Shown piece after piece: positions 25,467 through 34,715 of a stretch of 52,438 nt of DNA. The position numbers and the translations under genes were made by a program. The DNA is from Calditerricola satsumensis (GTDB lineage Bacteria; Bacillota; Bacilli; Calditerricolales; Calditerricolaceae): the NCBI RefSeq assembly GCF_014646935.1, contig NZ_BMOF01000010.1, forward strand, positions 1 to 52,438. The letters are read 5' to 3'. The notes below the pieces were generated by a model that saw only the letters and a list, made by a program, of their open reading frames with translations, had not been told where the DNA came from and made no database searches. Every line of letters starts with the position of its first letter. Position 1 is the stretch's first letter.

Positions 25467-26173
25467 GCGTGGACGTGCTGGCCTTCGGGGCCCATCCCGA
25501 TGACGTGGAGATCGGCATGGGCGGGACGCTCGCCCTCTGCGCGCGCCGCGGTCTTGTGACGGCCATCTGCGACCTGACGCGGGCCGAGCTGTCGTCGAAC
25601 GGCACCGTGGAGACGCGACAGGTCGAAGCGGAGGAGGCGGCGCGCGTCCTCGGCGTGGCCGTGCGCGAAAACGCGGGCCTGGCCGATCGCGGGTTTCGCG
25701 TGAACGAGGAGACGGTGGCCACGGTGACGGCGATCATCCGGCGCCTCAAGCCGCAGGTCGTGTTTGCCCCCTACGAGGAGGATCGCCATCCGGATCACCG
25801 GCTGTGCAGCCAGCTGGTGCAGGAAGCGGTGGCCAACGCCGCCCTCCGGCGGTACGCGCCGCCGGGGTGTCCGGAGGAGCCCCATCGGGTTGCCGCGCTG
25901 TACTTTTACCTCATCCACGGCTACGCGAAGCCGTCCTTTGTGGTGGACATCAGCGAGACGCAATCCCTCAAGGAAACGGCGCTTTTGGCCTACCGCAGCC
26001 AGTTTGTCGCTGCACCGGGACGCGTCGCCACCCCGCTCAACCAGGGCTTCCTCGACGCGCTGCGGGCGCGGGACCGCTGGTTTGGCCACGTGGCCGGCGT
26101 CACGTACGGCGAGGGGTTTGTCAGCGCGGTGCCGGTGGTGGTCGACGTCGGCGCGTGGAAGCGCAGCCGCTGA
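25463..26173 (+). CDS. bshB1: Bacillithiol biosynthesis deacetylase BshB1
   Basis: Removes acetyl from N-acetylglucosaminyl-malate, step two of bacillithiol synthesis. 236 residues; the LmbE/PIG-L zinc motif AHPDD is at 10-14 and the third ligand is in the RHPDHRL region. GTG at 25463 overlaps mgsA. It is directly followed by bshA, encoding step one. Confidence 0.96.
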   Translation: MSVDVLAFGAHPDDVEIGMGGTLALCARRGLVTAICDLTRAELSSNGTVETRQVEAEEAARVLGVAVRENAGLADRGFRVNEETVATVTAIIRRLKPQVVFAPYEEDRHPDHRLCSQLVQEAVANAALRRYAPPGCPEEPHRVAALYFYLIHGYAKPSFVVDISETQSLKETALLAYRSQFVAAPGRVATPLNQGFLDALRARDRWFGHVAGVTYGEGFVSAVPVVVDVGAWKRSR

Positions 26174-26188
26174 AGGGGGGATCGGCGT

Positions 26189-27328
26189 TTGCGCATCGGG
26201 ATCACCTGTTACCCAACCTTGGGCGGTTCGGGCGTGGTGGCCACCGAATTGGGCAAACTGTTAGCAGAACGCGGCCACGAGGTCCATTTCATCACGTCGA
26301 GCGTGCCCTTTCGGTTGGGGCGGTTCATGAAAAACGTCTACGTGCACGAGGTGGAGGTCGTCCAGTACGACGTGTTTCGCCATCCGCCGTACGACCTCGC
26401 CCTGGCGGCGCGGATGGCCCAAGTGGCGCGGCTGGTGGGGCTCGACCTCTTGCACGTCCACTATGCGGTGCCCCACGCCATCAGCGCCTATCTGGCCAAG
26501 CAGATGGTCGGGCCGGCGCTCAAAGTGGTCACCACCCTGCACGGAACGGACATCACCGTGCTCGGGTACGACCAGACGATGAAATGCGTCATCCGCTTCG
26601 GCATTGAGCAAAGCGATGCCGTCACCGCCGTGTCGGACAGCCTGGTGGAGGAAACGCGACGCCTCTTGCACGTGGACAAGCCGATCCGGCGCATCTACAA
26701 CTTCGTCGACACGCGTGTCTACGACCGGCGGGACGCCTCGGACCTCCGCCGGGAGTGGGCGCCGCGCGGCGAAGCCGTCTTGATCCACATCTCCAACTTT
26801 CGCCCCGTCAAGCGGCCGGTCGACGTCGTCGAGGTGTTCGCCCGCGTAAGGCGCACGCTTCCGGCCAAGCTTGTGCTGATCGGGGAAGGCCCCCAGCTCC
26901 CCCTTGTCCAGGAGCGGCTTGCGGCCGAAAACCTGCACCGCGACGTCCTCTTCCTCGGCAGGCAGGCCGATGTGGCCCCGCTCCTGTCGGCGGCCGACCT
27001 GCTTTTGCTGCCGTCGGAGAAGGAAAGCTTTGGCCTCGTCGCGCTGGAGGCGATGGCCTGTGGCGTGCCGGTCATCGCCACCCGGACCGGGGGCCTGCCC
27101 GAGGTGGTGGTGGACGGGGAATGCGGCTTCTTGTCGCCCGTGGGCGACGTGGCCAAAATGGCCGCCGACGCGCTGACGCTGCTCGCCGACCGTGATCTCT
27201 ATGCGCGCTTTAGCGCAAACGCCCGCCGACGGGCGCACGAGCGGTTTGCCGCCGAGCGGATCTGCGACGAGTATGAGGCGCTGTACAGGGAAGTGGTGGA
27301 AGCGCCAGCCCAACAAGAGAGGGTTTGA
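26189..27328 (+). CDS. bshA: N-acetyl-alpha-D-glucosaminyl L-malate synthase BshA
   Basis: GT4 glycosyltransferase that joins GlcNAc from UDP-GlcNAc to L-malate, the first bacillithiol step. 379 residues: YPTLGGSGVVATELG near the N-terminus, HVHYAVPHA, TLHGTDITVLG and the C-terminal donor-binding PSEKESFGLVALEAMACGVP. The start is a TTG at 26189, eight bases after GAAGGGGGG. 15 bases separate it from bshB1. Confidence 0.97.
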   Translation: MRIGITCYPTLGGSGVVATELGKLLAERGHEVHFITSSVPFRLGRFMKNVYVHEVEVVQYDVFRHPPYDLALAARMAQVARLVGLDLLHVHYAVPHAISAYLAKQMVGPALKVVTTLHGTDITVLGYDQTMKCVIRFGIEQSDAVTAVSDSLVEETRRLLHVDKPIRRIYNFVDTRVYDRRDASDLRREWAPRGEAVLIHISNFRPVKRPVDVVEVFARVRRTLPAKLVLIGEGPQLPLVQERLAAENLHRDVLFLGRQADVAPLLSAADLLLLPSEKESFGLVALEAMACGVPVIATRTGGLPEVVVDGECGFLSPVGDVAKMAADALTLLADRDLYARFSANARRRAHERFAAERICDEYEALYREVVEAPAQQERV

Positions 27329-27345
27329 CGGGCGTCCTCTCGTAT

Positions 27346-27420
27346 TCATAAACGGCGGAAACGTTTGAAGTTCTGGATCAGCTTGGAAAGCAAAACGAAA
27401 AGCCCGAACGCCGTGCGCAT
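27346..27420 (-). CDS. 24-residue hydrophobic-basic peptide
   Basis: Minus-strand ATG at 27420 preceded by a perfect ribosome binding site (GGGGAGGTGACGCC on the minus strand, 27421-27434) and ending TGA at 27348-27346. The peptide begins MRTAFGLFVLLSKLIQ and ends NFKRFRRL: a short hydrophobic stretch followed by a basic amphipathic tail, as in small membrane-associated peptides. It lies antisense in the bshA-cca gap. There is no clear promoter or terminator. The strong binding site is the main evidence. Confidence 0.5.
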   Translation of the reverse strand: MRTAFGLFVLLSKLIQNFKRFRRL

Positions 27421-27577
27421 GGCGTCACCTCCCCAATTCTCATTATTCCTCAAGACCAGGGGTGGGTGTAACCGCTCCGGCGCGCGGCTTTGCCGCGTTT
27501 GGACGCGGGGCCCGGACGCGCAGCGCGACCGGGGACGCGAACCGAACCTTAGTATGCGCGGGAAGGCGGGGATGGCC

Positions 27578-28828
27578 ATGCGAGAGGATTTGGAAGCGGC
27601 CGGCCGCCGCGTGCTGGAACGGCTGGAGGAAGCCGGTTACGTGGCATACTTTGTCGGCGGGTACGTGCGCGACCGCCTGCTCGGCCGCCCCATTCACGAC
27701 ATCGACATCGCCACCAGCGCCCGGCCGGAAACGGTGATGGCGCTCTTTCCGGACAGCCTCCCCACCGGCATTCGCCACGGCACGGTAACGGTTCGCATGG
27801 GCGACCATGCCTTTGAAGTGACCACCTTTCGTGTCGAACGAGGGTACAGCGACGCCCGCCACCCCGACGAAGTCGTTTTCGTCGACCGCATCGAGGAGGA
27901 CCTGGCCCGGCGCGACTTCACCGTCAACGCCATGGCCCTCGATCGGCGCGGGCGGCTGGTCGACCCCTTTGGCGGCCGGGAGGACCTGGCGGCGCGGCGC
28001 ATTCGCTGCGTCGGCGACCCGATGCGGCGCTTCTCCGAGGATGGCTTGCGTCTCGTGCGTGCCGTCCGCTTTGCCGTGCAGCTCGATTTCGCCATCGAGC
28101 CGCGCACGTGGGAGGCGCTTCAGGCGTGCCGCGAAACCTTGAGCCCGGTGGCCCACGAGCGCATCGCCGACGAACTCGACAAGATCATGGCCAGCCCGAA
28201 TCCCGGCCGCGGGTTTGCCCTGTTGTTCGAAAGCCGGCTGTTTGCCGCCGACGACCTGGCCCCGTACCTGGCCCCGCCGGCATGGCCCGATCTGGCGGCG
28301 CTGGCGGTGCCCGAGGGGCGTGAGACGCGGTGGGCCCTGCTGGCGCTTTTGCTGGGCTGGACGGAACACCAGGCGGAAGCCTTTGCCCGCGCCCTGCGCT
28401 TTTCGCGGGAGCGGCTGGACGCGATCACGACCCTCGTGGGCCTCGCGCGGCAGGGGTGCCCCGGCGAAGGCGAGGCGCGCCAATGGCGGGAACTCCTGCT
28501 CGCGCACGGCCTGGCGCATGGTCTGGCGCTGGCCGACCTCTGCGCGGCGCGAAAGGCAGCAGGGGGGCCGGATGCCCTGACGCAGGGAAGGGCGGCCGCC
28601 GCGCGCCTTCGCGAGCGGGTCCGCGCGATTTATGCCGCCATGCCCGTCCACAATCTCAAGGAGCTGGCCGTGAACGGGCGCGATCTCGTCAAGGCCGTCG
28701 GGCGACCGCCGGGGCCGTGGGTGGGCCGGCTGCTCAATGAGCTGCTCGTGCGTGTGGCCCACGGCGAGCTGCCCAACGACAAGGACCGTTTGCTGGCGTA
28801 CGCGAGGGAAAGAGGCGACGGAACATGA
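27578..28828 (+). CDS. cca: CCA-adding tRNA nucleotidyltransferase
   Basis: Adds or repairs the CCA end of tRNA. About 416 residues. [10 protein letters not shown] followed by the catalytic DID of HDIDIAT, the [10 protein letters not shown] motif and [20 protein letters not shown] mark a class II enzyme. ATG codons at 27554, 27572 and 27578 are in frame; 27578 is taken because GGCGGGG lies just before it and the family starts near here. The gap before it (27421-27553) shows only the antisense peptide's binding site. It overlaps birA by four bases. Confidence 0.95.
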   Translation: MREDLEAAGRRVLERLEEAGYVAYFVGGYVRDRLLGRPIHDIDIATSARPETVMALFPDSLPTGIRHGTVTVRMGDHAFEVTTFRVERGYSDARHPDEVVFVDRIEEDLARRDFTVNAMALDRRGRLVDPFGGREDLAARRIRCVGDPMRRFSEDGLRLVRAVRFAVQLDFAIEPRTWEALQACRETLSPVAHERIADELDKIMASPNPGRGFALLFESRLFAADDLAPYLAPPAWPDLAALAVPEGRETRWALLALLLGWTEHQAEAFARALRFSRERLDAITTLVGLARQGCPGEGEARQWRELLLAHGLAHGLALADLCAARKAAGGPDALTQGRAAAARLRERVRAIYAAMPVHNLKELAVNGRDLVKAVGRPPGPWVGRLLNELLVRVAHGELPNDKDRLLAYARERGDGT

Positions 28829-29793
28829 TCAACGAGGAGCTGATCCGGCATCTGAAGGCGGCGCGCGGCCAGTTTGTGTCCGGCGAGGAGCTAAGCCGCC
28901 TGCTCGGCGTTTCGCGCACGGCCATCTGGAAGCACATCGAAGAGCTCCGCCAGGCGGGCTACCGCGTCGAGGCGGTGCGCAGAGCCGGGTACCGCCTCGT
29001 CGCGGCGCCCGATCGCCTGTATCCGGTGGAGCTGCAGGACGGGCTGGCCACCAAGCGCTTTGGACGGGAAGCGGTCTATTTCGACGCCATCGCCTCGACG
29101 CAGAACGAGGCCCATCGCCGCGCCGAAGCGGGGGCACCGGAAGGGCTGGTCGTCATCGCCGACGTGCAGACGGGCGGGCGGGGTCGGCTTGGGCGCTCGT
29201 GGCATTCCCCGCCGGAGACGGGGATCTGGATGAGCCTGGTGTTGCGCCCGGACGTGCCGCTTCCGCGCGTCCCGCAACTGACGCTGGTGGCCGCCGTGTC
29301 CCTGGCCGACACCCTCGCCGCATGCACCGGGCTTTCCGTCGGCATCAAGTGGCCCAACGACCTCCTCGCAGGCGGCCGCAAGGTGTGCGGCATCCTGACC
29401 GAATTGGCCGCCGAGGCCGACCGCGTCCATTACGTCATCCTGGGCATCGGCCTCAACGTCAACCAGACGGAGGAAGACTTCCCGCCGGAACTGCGCGCGC
29501 GAGCCGGTTCCCTGGCCATGGCCGCGGGGCGGTCGTTTTCGCGCGTCGCCCTGGCCCAGCGCATGCTCGAAGGGCTGGAAGCCGACTACGACGATTACCT
29601 GCAAAAGGGCTTTGCCCCCTTCAAGCGCCGCTGGGAGGCGCGGGCTGTCTCCCTTGGCCAGCGTGTTGTCGCCCGCACGCCCGGGGGCGATTTCGTCGGC
29701 ATCGCCCGGGGGATCGACGACGACGGCGCGCTGCTGTTGGAACAGGCCAACGGAGCCCTTCGCAAAATCTATTCTGCGGACCTCGACCTCTAG
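28825..29793 (+). CDS. birA: Biotin-protein ligase / biotin operon repressor
   Basis: Bifunctional BirA of 322 residues. The N-terminal winged helix (LSRLLGVSRTAIWKHIEELR) would bind biotin operators. The ligase part has GRGRLGRSWHSPPETGIWMS and KWPNDLLAGGRKVCGIL, and a C-terminal SH3-like domain. It activates biotin with ATP and attaches it to carboxylases. ATG at 28825 overlaps cca (ATGA). The cca-birA-panB order is as in Bacillus. Confidence 0.97.
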   Translation: MINEELIRHLKAARGQFVSGEELSRLLGVSRTAIWKHIEELRQAGYRVEAVRRAGYRLVAAPDRLYPVELQDGLATKRFGREAVYFDAIASTQNEAHRRAEAGAPEGLVVIADVQTGGRGRLGRSWHSPPETGIWMSLVLRPDVPLPRVPQLTLVAAVSLADTLAACTGLSVGIKWPNDLLAGGRKVCGILTELAAEADRVHYVILGIGLNVNQTEEDFPPELRARAGSLAMAAGRSFSRVALAQRMLEGLEADYDDYLQKGFAPFKRRWEARAVSLGQRVVARTPGGDFVGIARGIDDDGALLLEQANGALRKIYSADLDL

Positions 29794-29825
29794 GCCTAAC
29801 GCTGTGCCCCAATTGTGATTTTTGT

Positions 29826-30045
29826 TATACTAGAGGGGAAGCAGGCGGTATCCAGCGGGAACCGCACTGCTCGACGCGGTGAGCTTTGACCTCTTTCTAA
29901 CGAAAACCGCATACCGTCTGCGCACATCTGCTCTGAGCCTGTCAAGGACCGAGACAGAGAAGCGCGGCGTTCGACCGTCCTTCTCCCGTTTCGGCGAGAA
30001 GGTTTTTTTGTCCTTGCCGGCCAGAGCGCCGAGGGGGCGAATGCG
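29826..30045 (+). promoter_or_regulatory. panBCD leader with attenuator, possible pan-type RNA motif
   Basis: A -10-like TATACT is at 29826-29831; its -35 is poor. The leader then folds: GCAG-GCGGT pairs with ACCGC-A-CTGC (about 29841-29871) with one bulged A. A terminator hairpin CCTTCTC/GAGAAGG with seven T lies just before panB (29981-30009). Stems with bulged A residues upstream of panB in Firmicutes are known as the pan RNA motif. Assignment to it is by position and general form only. Confidence 0.5.
29981..30009 (+). terminator. Attenuator-type terminator upstream of panB
   Basis: CCTTCTC and GAGAAGG form a 7-bp stem around a CCGTTTCGGC loop that itself pairs (CCG/CGG), then T7. It is between the leader and the panB start at 30046, so it can act as an on/off switch of panBCD. 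Confidence 0.85.
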
Positions 30046-30891
30046 ATGAACACGGTCACCGTCAGCACGCTGAAAGCGCTGAAGCAGGAGAAGCGGCCGA
30101 TCGTCATGGTGACGGCCTACGATTACCCGACGGCCAAGCTCGTCGACGAGGCCGGCGTGGACGTGATCCTGGTCGGCGACTCGCTGGGCATGGTCGTGTT
30201 GGGCTACGACTCGACCATCCCCGTCACGCTGGAGGACATGGTCCACCACACGCGCGCCGTGGCGCGGGGCGCCAAGCGGGCGCTGATCGTCGCCGACATG
30301 CCGTTTCTGACCTATCACGGCACGCGCGAGGAGACGCTGAAGAACGCCGGCCGCCTGATTCAGGAGGGCCACGCCCACGCGGTCAAAATGGAGGGCGGGG
30401 AGGAGATCCTGCCCGCCGTGCGCGCCTGTGTACAGGCCGGCATTCCCGTGATGGGCCACCTGGGCCTCACCCCGCAGGCCGTGCACCAGCTCGGCGGGTA
30501 CAAGGTGCAGGGCAAAGACCTCGCCTCGGCGCGCAAGATCGTCGAGGACGCCAAGCGGCTGGAGGAGGCCGGCGCCTTCGCCATCGTCCTCGAGTGCGTA
30601 CCCGAGGCCCTGGCGCGGCTGGTCACGGAAACGGTTTCGGTGCCGACGATCGGCATCGGCGCCGGGGCGGCCTGCGACGGGCAGGTGCTGGTGTTCCATG
30701 ATCTGGTTGGTTTTGCCAGCGACCTGAAGCCGAAATTCGTCAAGCAGTACGCCGACATCGGCCGCGACATCCGCGCCGCGGTGGCGCGCTACGCCGAAGA
30801 GGTGCGCGCGCGGCGCTTTCCCGGGCCGGAGCACACCTTCTCCATGGCCGACGGCGTGGTAGAGCGCCTGTACGGGGAGATGGTGCGATGA
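30046..30891 (+). CDS. panB: 3-methyl-2-oxobutanoate hydroxymethyltransferase
   Basis: Makes ketopantoate from 2-oxoisovalerate and methylene-tetrahydrofolate, the first pantothenate step. 281 residues: MVTAYDYPTAKLVDEAGVD, the metal-binding VGDSLGMV, and KMEGGEE. ATG at 30046 follows GAGGGGGCGA. It overlaps panC by four bases, giving the panBCD order. Confidence 0.98.
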   Translation: MNTVTVSTLKALKQEKRPIVMVTAYDYPTAKLVDEAGVDVILVGDSLGMVVLGYDSTIPVTLEDMVHHTRAVARGAKRALIVADMPFLTYHGTREETLKNAGRLIQEGHAHAVKMEGGEEILPAVRACVQAGIPVMGHLGLTPQAVHQLGGYKVQGKDLASARKIVEDAKRLEEAGAFAIVLECVPEALARLVTETVSVPTIGIGAGAACDGQVLVFHDLVGFASDLKPKFVKQYADIGRDIRAAVARYAEEVRARRFPGPEHTFSMADGVVERLYGEMVR

Positions 30892-31739
30892 AGGTGGTCA
30901 AGCGCATTGACGAGGTGCGCGCTGCGGTGCGCCAGGCGCGCCAGGAAGGGAAACGGATCGGCTTTGTTCCGACGATGGGCTACCTGCACGAAGGGCATCT
31001 CTCCCTCATCGACCGCGCGCGGGAGATGACCGATTACGTCGTCATGAGCATCTTCGTCAACCCGCTGCAGTTTGGCCCGAACGAGGACTACGATCGCTAC
31101 CCGCGCGACCTGGAGCGGGACGAGCGGATGGCGCGCCAGCGGGGGGTGGATCTCCTGTTTGCCCCCGACGTGGCCGAGATGTACCCCGAGCCGATCAAAA
31201 CGACGGTGCACGTGGCCGACCTGAGCGCGCCCCTGTGCGGCGCGTCCCGTCCCGGTCACTTCGACGGCGTGGCCACCGTGGTGCTGAAGCTGTTTCACAT
31301 CGTTCAGCCCGACTACGCCTTTTTTGGCCTGAAGGACGCCCAGCAGGTGGCGGTGGTCTCGCGCATGGTGCGCGACCTGAACGTCCCGGTGACCATCGTG
31401 CCCTGTCCCATCGTGCGCGAGGCGGACGGCCTGGCGATGAGCTCGCGCAACGTCTATCTGTCGCCGGAGGAACGCCGGCAGGCCACCGTGCTCTACGAAA
31501 GCCTGCAATGGGCGAAGGAGGCCGTGGCGACCGGCTTGCGCGACTGGGAGGCCCTCAAGCGCGGCGTGCGCGAACGCATCGCGCAAAAGCCGCTGGCGGA
31601 GATCGACTACGTCGACGTCCTGGCCTATCCCGATCTCGTCCCCCCGCGGGGCGTGCCGGGCGAACAGGTGCTGATCGCCGTGGCCGTGCGCTTCGGCCGC
31701 ACGCGGCTCATCGACAACGCCCTCGTCACCCTCGAGTGA
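30888..31739 (+). CDS. panC: Pantothenate synthetase
   Basis: Joins pantoate and beta-alanine with ATP. 283 residues: [15 protein letters not shown] with the nucleotidyltransferase Hx[20 protein letters not shown], and the KMSKS-like [12 protein letters not shown] at 30888 overlaps panB. panD, which supplies beta-alanine, follows at once. Confidence 0.98.
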   Translation: MKVVKRIDEVRAAVRQARQEGKRIGFVPTMGYLHEGHLSLIDRAREMTDYVVMSIFVNPLQFGPNEDYDRYPRDLERDERMARQRGVDLLFAPDVAEMYPEPIKTTVHVADLSAPLCGASRPGHFDGVATVVLKLFHIVQPDYAFFGLKDAQQVAVVSRMVRDLNVPVTIVPCPIVREADGLAMSSRNVYLSPEERRQATVLYESLQWAKEAVATGLRDWEALKRGVRERIAQKPLAEIDYVDVLAYPDLVPPRGVPGEQVLIAVAVRFGRTRLIDNALVTLE

Positions 31740-31761
31740 GGCCCGAAAGGGGGAAACGCCC

Positions 31762-32145
31762 ATGTTTCGCACGATGATGAAGGCGAAAATCCATCGCGCC
31801 ACGGTGACGGAGGCCAACCTCAACTACGTCGGCAGCATCACCATCGACGCCGACATCCTCGACGCGGTGGACATCCTGCCCAACGAAAAGGTGCAGGTGG
31901 TGAACAACCACAACGGCGCGCGCTTCGAGACGTACGTGATTCCCGGACCGCGCGGCAGCGGGGTGATCTGCCTGAACGGTGCGGCGGCCCGCCTCGTCCA
32001 GCCCGGCGACGTCATCATCATCATCTCCTACGCCCTCATGACCGACGAGGAAGCCCGCCGCCACCGCCCGCGCATCGCCATCATGGGCGAGGGAAATCGC
32101 ATCGTCGAGCTCATCGGCGTCGAGGAGCACGCCGTGGTCAAGTAG
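31762..32145 (+). CDS. panD: Aspartate 1-decarboxylase proenzyme
   Basis: Pyruvoyl enzyme making beta-alanine from aspartate. 127 residues; self-cleavage is expected between Gly24 and Ser25 in NYVGSITID. Tyr and Asn catalytic residues are in [12 protein letters not shown] and nearby. The start [15 protein letters not shown] aligns with Bacillus PanD, so ATG at 31762 is right. AAAGGGGGAAA lies upstream. Confidence 0.98.
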   Translation: MFRTMMKAKIHRATVTEANLNYVGSITIDADILDAVDILPNEKVQVVNNHNGARFETYVIPGPRGSGVICLNGAAARLVQPGDVIIIISYALMTDEEARRHRPRIAIMGEGNRIVELIGVEEHAVVK

Positions 32146-32219
32146 CGCCTGTGGGCGCATGGTCCCCACTTCCCGGGCACAGACTGTGGACAAGAATGGG
32201 TTCCGGGAGGTGGGGGCTT

Positions 32220-33698
32220 GTGCTTATGGACGCCTTTTTCGACGCCATGCTGGAAGCCCTGGGACGCATCGAACGGGCATGGGCGACCGGAGACCCGGCC
32301 AAGCGGGCCCGGTTGGCCGAGGAGTTGGCCGCGTTGCGCGCGCTCAATGACCGCATCGTGGACCGGTGGCTCGAAGTGGAAGAGGCGCTGAGCCTGCTCG
32401 AAGGGGCGGTGAAGGGGGCAACCCACCCCGCGGCACAAGGGGCCAAGGCGCAGGCCCCACCCGCCGCTCCGCATCCGGGGAAGGCAAAAGGCGCGCACCC
32501 GGCAAACGGGATCGCTCCAAACGGCTCCCCCGAGGAGCGCGAGGGGCAGCAACCGTGGTTTCGCCAGGGCCTCGGCTATTTCAACCTGTTCATGTTTGAT
32601 CAGGCGGAGGCCTGTTTTCGCCGCGCCGTGGCCGAGCACCCCGACGAAACCGTGATCCGCCTGTTCTTGGCGTGCACGCTGCTGTACACCGGCGCGTGGG
32701 CCGAGGCGGCCGAACGCTTTGCCGAACTGCTCCGAGCGCCGGACGCGAAGATCCGGGCGGTCAGCTGGAACGGCTTGGGCTGCCTGGCCGGCATGCGCGG
32801 CCAATATCGCGAGGCGCGGGACTGCTTCCGCAACGCCCTTCGCTGTCAGGACACGCCCGTGGTCCGCTACAACTTGGCCGTCGCCCTCCTGCATTCCCAT
32901 TCTCCCGCCGAAGCCATCTCCTTGCTGGAACCGCTCGTGCGCGAGGACCCGCGCGATTGGGATGCCGCCTTGCTGCTTTTGCGGGCCTACCTGCGCGCAG
33001 GCAAACGGGAGAGTGCGGAGCGCCTCGGGTCACAGCTTTTGGCCGGGCAGTCGCCGCCGGCCGTCTTGAAGCAGGTGGCCGCCTGCCTCGAGGCGAACGG
33101 GCTGTACGGCGAGGCGGCCGACTGCTACCGCGCGGCGCTGGCCTACGACCGGCGGGACGCCGAGGCCCTGCATGGCCTGGGGTGGACGCTGTGGTTGGCC
33201 GGCCGCCCCGAGGGCATGGGCGTGTTGCAGAAGGCCCTGTCGCTGACGCGCCATCCCGACCACCACTTTTCCTACGCGTGGGTGCTCCTGCACAGCGGCG
33301 ATGACCGAAGGGCCGAGCGGGTGGTTCGCGGCATCCTCGCCCGGCATCCCGATCACGTGCTGGGCCTGTCCACGCTCGTGATCCTCCTCATGCGCCGCGG
33401 CGAGCGCAGGAAGGCGCGCGTGCTGTGCGAGAAACTGCTGGTCCAGCCCACGATGGCGGCCCAGGCCCTCGGGAACTACCACGCGGGGCATCTGGCCCTC
33501 ATGGACGGCGCCTTTGCCGAGGCCGCCGGGCGTTTCGACCGCGCCGTGGCCCTCGACCCGACGCTGGTGGAAGGCTACGTTTACCAGGGCCTGGCGCATC
33601 TTCTCAACGACGACGTCCCCGGCGCGCGCCGCGCGTGGGAACAGTACCTGGCGTCCGTTCACGGGCTGGGGCCCTCGCTGGCCCCTCCGCCGGCATGA
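32220..33698 (+). CDS. Large TPR-repeat protein
   Basis: 492 residues, no signal peptide or membrane helix. The first about 65 residues are helical and acidic, possibly coiled coil. A Pro/Ala-rich linker (about 65-105) follows. From there on TPR-like repeats run to the C-terminus, such as YFNLFMFDQAEACFRRAVAE and GLYGEAADCYRAALAYDRRD. GTG at 32220 is nine bases after GGGAGG (32205-32210); ATG at 32226 is too far from it. It follows panD, where Bacillus has dinG. Function unknown; a scaffold role is likely. Confidence 0.8.
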   Translation: MLMDAFFDAMLEALGRIERAWATGDPAKRARLAEELAALRALNDRIVDRWLEVEEALSLLEGAVKGATHPAAQGAKAQAPPAAPHPGKAKGAHPANGIAPNGSPEEREGQQPWFRQGLGYFNLFMFDQAEACFRRAVAEHPDETVIRLFLACTLLYTGAWAEAAERFAELLRAPDAKIRAVSWNGLGCLAGMRGQYREARDCFRNALRCQDTPVVRYNLAVALLHSHSPAEAISLLEPLVREDPRDWDAALLLLRAYLRAGKRESAERLGSQLLAGQSPPAVLKQVAACLEANGLYGEAADCYRAALAYDRRDAEALHGLGWTLWLAGRPEGMGVLQKALSLTRHPDHHFSYAWVLLHSGDDRRAERVVRGILARHPDHVLGLSTLVILLMRRGERRKARVLCEKLLVQPTMAAQALGNYHAGHLALMDGAFAEAAGRFDRAVALDPTLVEGYVYQGLAHLLNDDVPGARRAWEQYLASVHGLGPSLAPPPA

Positions 33699-33773
33699 CG
33701 GCGCGCGCATTTCCCCAGGGTTCGGGATCGCGCGGCAAACGGGGCAATCTGCGGATCAAGGGGGGAATGCCGC

Positions 33774-34682
33774 ATGGGCGCGGTCGTCCGCATGGTGCTC
33801 GTGCTGGTGGCCATCGGGGGGCTGGCCGGCGGGTGGGCCCAGCCGGTCGCCGCGCCTCGTCCCGTCGCCCAGCCGGAAGTCGACTGGACGGGGCTGAAGG
33901 TAACCTTTTTGCCCATCGGGCAGGGCGAGGCCACGTTGCTCCAATGGTCCAGCGGGGAGACGGCCCTCATCGACACGGGGATGGCCGAGGTGCGGGCGCG
34001 CCTCTTCGCTTCTCTCGAGGAGGCGGGGGTGCGGCGGCTCAACTGGCTGATCCTTTCCAGCGACATGCCCGAGGTCGCCGGCAACGCCCAGGCCGTTCTC
34101 GACGCCTACCCCGTCGAGGCGCTGGTGTTCCCCGCCCTGACGCGCCAGGTGGTGCTGCCGAAGCGCATTCCCGCGGGCGTCCGCCTCGTGGGGCTCACCG
34201 CCGGGCAGCGCCTGCACCTCGGCGACGGCACCGCCCTAACTGCGCTCCATCCCCGCCAGATGCTCTCCCTTTCCCCCCAAAACAACGCCTTGGTGTTTCG
34301 TCTCACGCACGGCGACACGCGCTTTCTGTTCACCGGCTCGATCCACGCCGAAGCGGAAAAGGCCATTCTGGAGGCGGAAACCGATCTGGCTGCCGCCGTG
34401 CTGAAGGTGAGCGATTGCGGCAGCGCGCAAGGGTCGCACCCCGATTTCCTGGCGGCGGTCGACCCCGAGGTGGCCGTCGTGTTTTCGCGGGGCGAGGGAG
34501 AGGATTTCGGTCGAGAAGACGTGCTCGAGCGGCTGTCGGACTCGTGGGCCGAGATCTACCAGCCGTCCCGCCACGGAGCGGTCGCCGTGATCACCGACGG
34601 GACCCAGTATCAGGTCGTTCTTGGCCGTCTGCGCGCCGGACAGCAGGATTCGGCGCCGGAAAAAGAGAAACACGGTAGGTGA
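33774..34682 (+). CDS. Secreted metallo-beta-lactamase-fold protein lacking metal ligands
   Basis: 302 residues with an N-terminal signal or anchor (about 5-27). The rest follows the C-terminal domain of the DNA-uptake protein ComEC: VTFLPIGQGEATLLQWSSGE, ALIDTGM, FLFTGS and VLKVSDCGS. But the metal residues are gone: THPxxDH is LSSDMPEVAGN here, the FTGD aspartate is Ser, and the usual HHGS is DCGS. It is probably a binding or structural protein rather than a hydrolase. ATG at 33774 follows AAGGGGGGAA. It lies before rex. Confidence 0.75.
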   Translation: MGAVVRMVLVLVAIGGLAGGWAQPVAAPRPVAQPEVDWTGLKVTFLPIGQGEATLLQWSSGETALIDTGMAEVRARLFASLEEAGVRRLNWLILSSDMPEVAGNAQAVLDAYPVEALVFPALTRQVVLPKRIPAGVRLVGLTAGQRLHLGDGTALTALHPRQMLSLSPQNNALVFRLTHGDTRFLFTGSIHAEAEKAILEAETDLAAAVLKVSDCGSAQGSHPDFLAAVDPEVAVVFSRGEGEDFGREDVLERLSDSWAEIYQPSRHGAVAVITDGTQYQVVLGRLRAGQQDSAPEKEKHGR

Positions 34683-34715
34683 CACGGGATTCGCGACAAA
34701 GGAGGAACGGTCGCC

